Source of the DNA: Lolium rigidum
Lineage: Eukaryota > Streptophyta > Magnoliopsida > Poales > Poaceae
Direction of reading: 5' to 3'
DNA length: 64,000 bases
NCBI RefSeq assembly: GCF_022539505.1
Contig: NC_061510.1
Location: 222,416,043 to 222,480,042, forward strand
The notes under the pieces were generated by a model. The model saw only the letters and a list, made by a program, of their open reading frames with translations, did not search any database and was not told where the DNA came from. This document shows positions 1-9,515 of this stretch, piece by piece. The stretch's first letter is position 1, and each line of letters starts with the position of its first letter. A program made the translations under genes and the position numbers.

Positions 1-1420
1 ATATTCTCGGAATTGGACGAAATCAACGCCCAGGGGCCTATTTTTCCACGAAGCTTCCAGAAGACCGAGGGAGATACGAAGTGGGGCCACGGGGCGCCGC
101 CACACTAGGGCGGCGCGGCCTAGAGGGGGCCCGCGCGGCCCTAGCGTGTGGGGCCCCCGTCACTCCTCTGAATCCACCCTTCCGCCTACTTAAAGCCTTC
201 GTCGCGAATACCCCAGTACCGAGAGCCACGATACGGAAAACCTTCCAGAGACGCCGCCGCCGCCAATCCCATCTTGGGGGATTCAGGAGATCGCCTCCGA
301 CACCCTGCCGGAGAGGGGAATCATCTCCCGGAGGTCTCTTCATCGCCATGATCGCCTCCGGATCGATGTGTGAGTAGTCCACCCCTGGACTATGGGTCCA
401 TAGCAGTAGCTAGATGGTTGTCTTCTCGTCATTGTGCTATCATGTTAGATCTTGTGAGCTGCCTATCATGATCAAGATCATCTATTTGTAATGCTACATG
501 TTGTGTTTGTTGGGATCCGATGAATATTGAATACTATGTCAAGTTGATTATCAATCTATCATATATGTTGTTTATGTTCTTGCATGCTCTCCGTTGCTAG
601 TAGAGGCTCTGGCCAAGTTGATACTTGTGACTCCAAGAGGGAGTATTTATGCTCGATAGTGGGTTCATGCCTCCATTGAATGCTGGGACGAGTGACGGAA
701 AGTTCTAAGGTTGTGGATGTCGTTGTTGCCACTAGGGATAAAACATCGATGCTTTGTCTAAGGATATTTGTGTTGATTACATTACGCACCATACTTAATG
801 CAATTGTCTGTTGTTTGCAACTTAATACCGGAAGGGGTTCGGATGATAACTTCGAAGGTGGACTTTTTAGGCATAGATGCTTGTTGGATAGCGGTCTATG
901 TACTTTGTCGTAATGCCCCGATTAAATCTCATAGTACTCATCATGATATATGTATGCGCATTGTTATGCCTTCTTTATTTGTCAATTGCCCAAGCTGTAA
1001 TTTGTTCACCCAACATCTGTTTATCTTATGGGAGAGACACCACTAGTGAACTGTGGACCCCGGTCCAATTCTTTACATCTGAAATACAATCTACCGCAAT
1101 TGTTCTTTACTCGTTCTTCGCAAACAAACATCATCATCCACACTATACATCTAATCCTTTGTTTACAGACAAGCCGGTGAGATTGACAACCTCACTGTTA
1201 CGTTGGGGCAAAGTACTTTGATTGTGTTGTGCAGGTTCCACGTTGGCGCCGGAATCCCTGGTGTTGCGCCGCACTACACTCCGACACCAACAACCTTAAC
1301 GTGATCCTTGACTCCTACTGGTTCGATAAACCTTGGTTTCTTACTGAGGGAAACTTGCTACTGTGCGCATCACACCTTACTCTTGGGGTTCCCAACGGAC
1401 GTGTGTCTTACACGCCATCA
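1..1420 (+). mobile_element. Gypsy-type LTR, left end outside the window
   Basis: This stretch aligns by eye with the LTRs of elements A and B further right. It begins about 190 bases into that LTR and ends at the same terminus, GCCATCA at 1414-1420. The expected LTR start lies just left of the window. The sequence after the end is part of the copia element, so this LTR belongs to an element or solo LTR inserted into the copia 3' region; the predicted 5-bp duplication is ATGCA (1421-1425). The short open frames in it are not genes, because they recur decayed in all LTR copies. Confidence 0.85.
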
Positions 1421-1520
1421 ATGCATCATACCAAGACATGGTAGGATGACTATCCCCATATGTGCTATGCCTCTAAACTAGATAGCAAGATAAATGCAAG
1501 AATATAGTGCAAGAAGTTAA

Positions 1521-4500
1521 TCAATCCAAGTTTTTAGGATCAAGAATACCAAGTTCTCCTCTCAAGTTAACAAAACGGGCTTCATCCAAAGGCTTAGTGA
1601 AAATATCCACCAATTGGTAGGTTGTTCCCACATGAGTGAGATCAATATCCTTATTGGCAACATGATCACGTAGGAAGTGATGGCGAATGTCAATATGTTT
1701 GGTGCGACAATGTTGAACCGGGTTATTGGCGATCTTTATTGCACTTTCATTGTCACAAAGAAGAGGCACCGTACCAAGAGACACACCATAGTCTTTCAAG
1801 GTTTGCTTCATCCATAAAAATTGAGTGCAACAAGATGCCGCGGATATGTATTCGTCTTCGGCGGTGGATAGAGCGGTGGAGTTTTGTTTCTTGGATGACC
1901 AACTCACCAATGACCGGCCAATAAATTGGAAAGCCCCGGAGGTAGACTTCCGGTCAACCTTATCACCGGCCCAATCGGAATCCGAATAGCCAATGAGTTC
2001 AAAGGTTGACCCCTTTGGATACCATAGCCCGAGAGTAGGAGTGAGAACAAGATATCTTAGAATCCGTTTGACCGCCATTAAATGGCTCTCCTTGGGAGTG
2101 GATTGAAAACGAGCACACATCCCTACACTTAGCATGATATCCGGCCTAGAGGCACAAAGGTAGAGCAAGGATCCTATCATGGAGCGGTATACCTTTATGT
2201 CCACATCCTTCTCACCGTCACATGAGCCAAGTTGCCCCTTTACGGGCATGGGTGTCTTCATTGGGCTTGCATTGGTCATGTTGAATTTCTTGAGCATGTC
2301 CTTCACATACTTTTCTTGAGAGATGAAGGTGCCTTTTGCAAGTTGCCTCACTTGGAAGCCTAGAAAGAACTTCAACTCTCCCATCATGGACATCTCAAAT
2401 TTCCTAGTCATCAATAGCTCAAAAGCTTTATTATGATTGGGGTTAGTTCCACCAAAGATAATATCATCAACATATATTTGACATATAAATAGGCCACCCC
2501 TTTAACCCGCTTGGTGAAAAGGGTGGAATCGACCGTACCCATGCAAAACCCATCATGTAGTAAGAAATCCCTAAGGAACTCATACCAAGCACGTGGAGCT
2601 TGCTTGAGACCGTAGAGTGCCTTATGGAGTAAATACACGTGGTTGGGTCGGCATGGGTCTTCGAAACCCGGGGGTTGAGCCACATATGCGGTTTCTTTTA
2701 GGGGACCATTCAAAAATGCACTTTTTCACATCCATTTGATATAGTTTGAAATTGTGGAAAGATGCAAATGCAAGCAAAAGACGAATAGCTTCAAGACGGG
2801 CTACCGGCGCAAAGGTATCCTCAAAATCCATACCTTCTATTTGGGCAAACCCTTGCGCCACTAACCTTGCTTTGTTTCGTATGACAATGCCATTCTCATC
2901 TTGCTTGTTCTTGAATACCCATTTGGTCCCAATAACATTGATGCGATGATCTTTGGGTCTCTCAACTAGAGACCATACTTCATTACGAGTGAAACACTCC
3001 AATTCTTCTTGCATGGCAATTACCCAATCCGGATCAACCAAGGCTTCATGTACCTTGAGTGGTTCAAAACTAGACACAAAGCATGGTGTTGACAATAAGT
3101 GATAAGTAATGCATGGTGTCTACGAGTTACCACTCCTCTTGAAATGCTACCAAGGACTTGATCTACTTTCATGTCACTTGCCCTTGTAGCAGCCTTGATC
3201 TTCCGAATGGTTCCTTCATGATCAATGAATTCATCCCTTGCTAGTGCTTGATCATGAGGGATCACTTGAGCTTGATCATGAGTTGTGGATGTCTCTTGAT
3301 CATCATCATGGTCTTGCTCAGTGGAATGAGGACTTTCTTCTTGTTCTTCAGTATGTGACTCATCTTGAGTGGAGGATGGTTATTGAGTTGCACTTGATGG
3401 TTCGGCTTGAGTTGAGGTAGTCTCCACTTGAGCCGTGCTTGATACTTCTACTCCATCATCTTGATCATCATTATGAACTTCTATGGGCCGAATGTGTCCA
3501 ATGCCCATATGCTTGATGGCACTAGATGGATCATCATTATTACCTGCAACACATGGAACAACTTGCTCCACTTGGGAGCCATTATCCTCCAAGAACTCCA
3601 CATCACAAGATACTTCAATAGTCCCAGTGGACCGGTTGTAGTACCTAGAGGCGTGAGAGTTCTCCGCATAACCAACAAATATGCCCTCTATGGTTCTAGT
3701 TTCAAATTTACCGAGCTTTCCTTTGTTATTCTTAACAAGACATTTGCATCCAAAGACACGAATGTACATGACATTAGGCTTGTTACCGGTAAGAAGCTCG
3801 TATGGAGTTTTGTTGTGGAGGGGACGGAGGAAGAGCCGATTGGAGTAGTGGACGGCCGTAGAGATGGCTTCTCCCTAAAAGTTGTGGGGTGAGTTGAATT
3901 CACTCAACATGGTTCTTGCCATCTCAATGATAGTCCGGTTCTTCCTTTCAACAACACCATTTTGTTGAGGGGTGTATGGCGTCGAAAACTCATGCTTGAT
4001 GCCCTCATCATCGACAAACTCTCGCATGGTGTAGTTCTTGAACTCGGTGCCATTGCCGGTTCTAATCGCCTTGATCTCGGATTCATACATACGTTGAGCT
4101 TTCTTGGCGAAGATGATGAACTCCCTATGGGTCTCGTCCTTAGACTTAAGGAGAAAGACCCAAGAGTATCTTGAGTAATCATCAACAATGACAAGTCCAT
4201 ACTTGCTCCCACCAAGAGTATCATAATGTGATGGCCCAAAGAGATCCAAATGAAGAAGCTCCAAAGGCCTAGATGTGGTGACGATACTCTTGATAAGATG
4301 TTTCTTCTTGAGTTGCTTTCCGGCAACACATGCACTGCAAACACGATCTTTCTCAAAAGAAATGCCGGGTAGTCCCACAATGTGTTCACCCTTTAGGAGT
4401 TGTTTAAGATTCCTCATGTTGACATGACCAAGGCGGCGATGCCACAACCAACCTTCGTCATGTTTGGTCGCCATTAGACATGTGGAGTGAGAGGAGCTCT

Positions 4501-6358
4501 CTTTCGAGAGGTCAACCACGTAAAGGTTGTTCTCCACATATCCAACGAGGACCAATTTGAGATTGTCACTCCTAAAGACTTTCACACAATAATTAGTAAA
4601 ATATGAATTGTAACCGGCATCGGCAAGATGATATATAGAAAGCAAGTTATATCCAAGGGATTCAACAAGCATGATCGTCTCAAGGCACAAGTCCTTAGAG
4701 ATTGCCACCTTGCCGTACCCAAGTACCTTTCCCTTTGAGTTGTCACCAAAGGTGATGCTTGACTTCTTGTTGATGTCTTCAATGAATTGATCAAGCACAC
4801 CTCTTCCTCCGGTCATATGATTGGTGCATCCACTATCAAACACCCATTTTGGACCACCGGAGGAATACCCCTTGGTTTCCCTTGCCATAAGACAAGAGCC
4901 AACGATTGTAGAGGAGGGAGAGTCATCGGAGTCATCATCTTGAGTTGTTCTTGCCATGAAGGAAGATCCAACATCATTGTCCGTGGAGTAGTCCTTGGAG
5001 TAGTCATATGTGAAGAGTGACCCGGGCTTAGAGAAAGCCAAACCGGCCACCCCGGCCTCCTTCTCCTCATCTTCCTCTTCATCATCGGACAAGTACTCGG
5101 CCCCAACAAAGGCTCTTCCCTTGTTCTTCTTGTATCGATCGTTGATTGGGTTTGGCTTCAATCTTGGCTTGACCCCTTTGATGAATCTTGGCTTGTCTAC
5201 CCTTTTCTCATAAGGGCACTCATTTGCAAAGTGGCTATCTTCATCACAATTGTAGCAAGTTCTCTTCTTCTTCTTGTCATTGAGGAGCATTGGGAACTTT
5301 GCCTTGTATTTCTTGGCAAAGAAAGCAAAGTCGGTAGCAATGTCACTAGTTGAAGTCATCTCTTCATCTTCTTCAATTTCATAGTCTTCTTTGCTTCCAT
5401 GATCGGCCCTAGCTTTGAGAGCAAGGTTGTGTGGCGCTTCATGGTTGTGTGAGGCTTCATCAACACGGTTCATTGCCATGAGCCTCTTTCCCGCTTTGGC
5501 CATGTTTTCATTGGCGGCCACATAGGAGACTAGATCATCGGAGTTGAGATCGGCACTTTTGGTCATGATTTGCAAGTTGAGTGCAAGGTTGGTGTCTTCT
5601 TGTTTGACGGCAATCATAGCAATGACCTTGGACTTTATGAATGCTTCATTCATCTCGAAGCCGTCATTGTACTTCTCAACTCCAAGTCCCTTGACCCTCA
5701 CTCTAAGAGCACCTAGCCTTGCATAAGCATCGGCCACGGATTCTCCTTCTCGGATCATGAACTGATGGGCCTCTTGCTTTGCGGTCTCATAAAGAGCTGA
5801 TTGGATCAAATCGGTTCCCTCTTGGAGTACTATGATTCGATCCCACAACTCTTTAGCGGAGTCTATGTCATTGACTTGATCAAGGAGCTTGCGGTTGATG
5901 CCACTCCTAATCTTGTCACGTGCGGAGGCATTAAGTTGACGGTTGTAGAATTCGGTGGAGGTCAACCGAATGGGATCTTGTGGCTCCCGGTATCCATGAA
6001 CAATGATCTCCCATAACTCCACACTGCAGCTGCGAATATGAGATTCCATAGAAGATTTCCAAAAAGGAAAGTGAGTTCCATCAAAATGGGGAACATTCCC
6101 ACTATGGTTTATATGAGGCATGGGTGAAGTGTTTTTGGGATAGTCATGGTTGACTTCACGATAGCTCCCTAGGGAGGCCGAAGCCGTACTAGGATGCCCA
6201 CTAGTCAAGTTCTTAAGCATGGCAGACATCTCCGCCATTTGGCTTTGTAGTTCATCCTCCTTTTTCTTCTTCTCGGCATCATATGCCAAGAATCTAGATT
6301 TCATCTCTTTAACCGAAAGGTTAGAGTCTTCATCTAGACCCTCGAATAGTTTATCCAT
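1521..6358 (-). pseudogene. Copia gag-pol polyprotein, broken by stops and frameshifts
   Basis: The longest frame (6358 down to 3875, 827 codons) holds a gag region with a CCHC zinc knuckle (CYNCDEDSHFANEC), a protease-like motif (FDSGCTNHM), the HHCC zinc-binding part of integrase and much of the integrase core. The same frame continues past in-frame stops near 3875 and 3380. Frame changes follow near 3110, 2715 and 2470. Downstream pieces are reverse transcriptase (about 3095-2411) and RNase H to the stop at 1521, ending in the typical copia C-terminal region. The second catalytic aspartate position of integrase reads Gly (codon at 4055-4057). A functional polyprotein is not encoded. The frame opens 36 bases downstream of the primer site. 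Confidence 0.9.
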
Positions 6359-6393
6359 CTCACTCTTAAGGCGGTGAAGCCCTTAATAAGAGT

Positions 6394-6409
6394 CCAAGCT
6401 CTGATACCA
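6394..6409 (-). other. Primer binding site, initiator-Met tRNA type
   Basis: The minus strand reads TGGTATCAGAGCTTGG two bases inside the LTR end. This is the standard plant retrotransposon primer site complementary to the 3' end of initiator methionine tRNA. It fixes the orientation of the copia element and the inner border of its LTR. Confidence 0.85.
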
Positions 6410-6411
6410 AT

Positions 6412-7690
6412 TGAAAGTATAGAGATGGTAAACCTAGAGGGGGGTGAATAGGTTTCTACAGATTTTAATTCTTTCTTTGCAATATTAGGCTTTGCGGAAT
6501 ATAAAGATGAGCCTAATGCAAACTAGGTGAAGCAACCTATATGAGGATACAACTAACTCGAGCACGAAGGCTCTCACAGGCGATTAAATCACAAGTAAGG
6601 AGTTCGGTTAGAGATAACCGATAGCACGCGGAGACGAGGATGTATTCCCGTGTTCCCTTCCTTTGCAAGAAGGTACATCACGTTTGGAGGGGTGGAGGTC
6701 CCACGAAGGATTCCCCACGCCACGAAGGCTCACCCTATTCTCCGGAGCCTATCCCAAGAAGGAATAGCTCACTCACTTGTGGTAGACTTTGAGGTAGCCT
6801 CCAAACCTTCAAAATCTTGCCCGGAGCAAATCCACAGCCCGGATGCTTCCGGACTCCTCTTGCCCACCTAGGGTTTCCAAGGAACCCTAGGAAGCAAGCT
6901 TCTCGATGAATACAAGGGGGAATGAGATTTGGCTTGGTAGAACAGTAGATCGGGTCCTCCTCTAACGATTCCCGGAGGGATTTGAGTTTGGGTGGAGGAG
7001 GAGGGAGATCTGAGGCTTTTGGTGTTTCTAGCAATGGAGTAAGAGAGAGAGAGAGCTCAAGAACAGCTTATAGTGTAGTGCCTAACTGTTCAGAGGTAGG
7101 AGAAGGGCTATTTATAGTGTTCTTCGAAATATGGCCGTTGGTCACTTGCCACCTCAGCTTTTCTCCCGACAAACCCGGTCAAACGGACCACTGACCGGAT
7201 TGCCCGGTGCAGAGGCCGGTCGGACCGGACCAGGGACCGGACCTGCCGGTCCAGACCGGACGGTAGACCGGACCCAGACCGGAGACACTTTGCGACGTCC
7301 AGGGGCTCCTCCGGTTGGCGGCCGGTTGACGCCGGTTGGCGACCGGTCGACCGGACGGCACGTCGGACCCGCCGGTCTGTAGGCCGACTGACCGGGCGGC
7401 AAACCGGATCTGTTAGGTGCTCGTTTGGAGCCCGGTCGGCGCCCGGTTGGCGCCCGGTTGGCGACCGGTTGACCGGGCCGCACGCCGGACTGGCCGGTTG
7501 GGGGGCCGGCTGACCGGTCGGCAAACCGGATTTCTGCTGTAGACCCCTTTTCGATTGTTGTTGAAGTGGGGGGGTCTCCTTTAGCCTTCTTGTTCCTTTG
7601 ATACACCATTTATGCCTCTTTGCCTAATACATGAGATTATCCTTATAAACATATTAGGCCAAATACTCTAGCACGGTGTCATTGTTAACA
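6412..7690 (-). repeat. 5' LTR of the minus-strand copia element
   Basis: The LTR has TG...CA ends on both strands: TGAAAGTATAG at 6412 and ATTGTTAACA ending at 7690. It directly abuts the primer site. On the minus strand a TATA-like box (CTATAAATAG, 7108-7117) lies inside it, which suits an LTR promoter. The part from about 7150 to 7545 is GC-rich and built of CCGGT/ACCGG units. The length is about 1279 bases. The partner LTR is not visible, so the limits rest on the terminal motif and the primer-site position. Confidence 0.75.
7150..7545. repeat. CCGG-rich repeat block inside the copia LTR
   Basis: About 400 bases consist of irregular short units such as ACCGGTTGGCG, CCGGTTGACCGG and GACCGGAC. 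Many are self-complementary around CCGG. Open frames cross it on both strands only because the block is GC-rich and lacks stop codons. It lies upstream of the LTR TATA-like box on the minus strand, in the U3 part. Confidence 0.75.
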
Positions 7691-8280
7691 AAATAATGGA
7701 TAAGGGTAAAATACCCTTACAGTCGGCGTCTCCCCCTGGCACCGTCCATGTCTACCCCGGCACCGTCCGCGTTCATGTCTACCCCGGCACCGTCCACGTT
7801 CATGCCTCCCACGGCACCGTCCATGTTCATGCCTCCCTAGGCGACCGTGGATCCTGTTGCAGCGACGGATTGCCGCCGGCCGCCGATGAGGAAGCCGTCA
7901 AGGTTGCGCCGCCCATGACCTCCTTCGTGTGATCATGTGATCATCTGACTTGGAAAGCCCTTTTTTTGCGCCGGAAACGGCGATCTGGTGGCCGTGTGTT
8001 GGCCCAAACTTCTTATTCCAAAAACTGTTCGTATTTGGTGGCCGTGCATTGGACCAAACTTCATATTCATAGAATTATTTGAATTTCTATGGTTGTGTTT
8101 GAGATTTCAAATTTAAATTATCTATCGGGGCCGCCTGTTTGGGGGGCGCCGGTGTGGGAGCAGCTCCCCCAAATGGAGGATGCTGTGCTGGCGTCTCCCA
8201 AACGGAGGTGCTGGCGCCTGTCGGCACCTATTTGGGGCGCGCCGGTGGAGATGCTCTTAGTGTATAGGTACATCTAAATT
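7691..8280. other. Short tandem repeats and possible DNA-transposon end
   Basis: No gene is visible. From 7738 to about 7830 a 27-30-base unit containing GGCACCGTCCATG is repeated about four times. From 7978 to 8075 a unit of about 57 bases (GGTGGCCGTG...CCAAACTTC) occurs twice. The block 8130-8262 ends in GGAGATGCTCTTAG, the reverse of a GAGCATCTCC-type terminus common on grass non-autonomous DNA transposons. I could not pair it with a second terminus. Confidence 0.35.
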
Positions 8281-8670
8281 TAGACAAGTCTTCAATTTTC
8301 TTTTATGGATGGAGAAATTACTAAATTTTTACCTTGTACGCGCCCTTGAGTCAGACATGACACTTCCCCAGACAACAACTTGGAGCATCCATAGCAGATA
8401 GCACAGTACAACTTCTAAGTCTAGAACAATTGAACTCATCCTTATCCAGGTTAGCATTATTTTCCAAATCTAAGAAATAATGAAATTATTACGATAGTAT
8501 AATAACACACAAGTCGAAGGTGCAAAGCGAAAAGAATGTTCCGAGCCTCTTCTTGTCACCATCAGAGAATCCAGGCGCAAAAATGCACCCAAACAAAATA
8601 AAAGGAAAATCCTAGGAAGAACAAGGTTGCACGGAAAGTGAATGAATGATGAATGAAGAAAAGAAAAATG

Positions 8671-8678
8671 TATAAAAG
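8671..8678 (+). promoter_or_regulatory. Candidate TATA box of the guanylate kinase gene
   Basis: TATAAAAG lies about 270 bases before the first 5' UTR splice donor (8937/8938). Transcription would start near 8700. This rests on motif and position only. Confidence 0.5.
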
Positions 8679-8699
8679 AGTCGAGGTCGCAGCCTCCCA

Positions 8700-9303
8700 C
8701 TCCGTACTCCAATTCGTCTCCATTCTTCTCCCGCATATCCCCGAGATCCCTCTTTATTTAATCCATCTGACGTTGACCAAACCCAGCGAAAGTTGCCGCG
8801 AAGTTGCGCCCCCATTGCTGTTCTTGCCTGCTCCAGGCCAATTTCTCCGTGATTGGCTTCCTTGCTCATTCGTCCAGGCTCCCCCGAGCTCGCCTCCTGG
8901 GCCTTGAAGATCGCGGGATCCTGTGTGGGTGAATCAAGGTGGGTCTTGGGGCCTCTGTTCGGTTCGATTGGGCGGTTTCCGTCCTTGGTTTCTGTTTCTC
9001 TCTTGCTCCTGAAGTTGACTGGGAATTCAAATGCAATGGGATTCGGTCTGTGTTATTTCGCTGCCTGAATTTGTTTTTGGGTGGTGCGAATGGCCGGATG
9101 TTTTGTTTTGTCAGTACAACAGTTCACTTTGCAGTACAAAACTACAGATTCTTCTTGTTATTCACGTGTAGGATGATATGATTTAACCTTGTTCCTGCTC
9201 GATGCTTGGTGGAATAGGGTACAATCCCTCTCTCTTTCTCATTTTACTAAATGCTAACTGAGTTACTGTTGCAGCAACAGACAACAAAGTGTACTACCCA
9301 GAC

Positions 9304-9339
<36 letters not shown>

Positions 9340-9515
9340 GTAAAGGCTCATGTTAGTTAGCTGAGTACCTATGGTTGTGTGGGGATACAAGCCTGGGGTT
9401 ATCCTCCTTATTGAAAAAAATAGTTAGCTGATGAAATGCTTGATTTGTATATACTGATGATAACTGTTTTGCCTCTCCAGGTTGAAGACTAACAGCTTGC
9501 TAGATTAAGCCTTTC
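8700..9515 (+). other. Guanylate kinase 5' UTR with leader intron
   Basis: A probable leader exon ends at GAATCAAG|GTGGGTC (8937) and the next exon starts after CTCTCCAG at 9480. The intervening intron carries a (CT)n run at about 9307-9338. The second leader exon is 36 bases long and ends in the start codon. The donor and acceptor fit the GT-AG rule; no transcript evidence was available. Confidence 0.5.
9307..9338 (+). repeat. (CT)n microsatellite in the leader intron
   Basis: An uninterrupted CT dinucleotide run of about 16 units sits in the intron just upstream of the guanylate kinase start codon. Confidence 0.9.

Larger units (their letters stand above)
1421..7690 (-). mobile_element. 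Ty1/copia LTR retrotransposon, minus strand, interrupted
   Basis: Reading on the minus strand the order is LTR (7690-6412), primer binding site, gag, protease, integrase, reverse transcriptase and RNase H, which is the copia order. The 3' LTR is absent from the window. The coding region stops at 1521 and about 100 bases of 3' sequence follow before the gypsy LTR begins, so the copia element was probably split by the gypsy insertion, with its other LTR left of the window. The frame is broken at several places, so the copy is not autonomous. Confidence 0.85.

Noticed and set aside
1521..6358. Copia element as an intact autonomous copy
   Set aside because: In-frame stops near 3875 and 3380, frame changes near 3110, 2715 and 2470, and loss of an integrase catalytic residue.
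7150..7545. CCGG array considered as a CRISPR-like or satellite array
   Set aside because: Units are irregular, without constant repeat and spacer lengths, and lie inside a plant LTR.
7131..7609. Overlapping Pro/Arg-rich frames in the copia LTR
   Set aside because: They arise from the CCGG repeat block, which lacks stops on both strands; no start context or family match.
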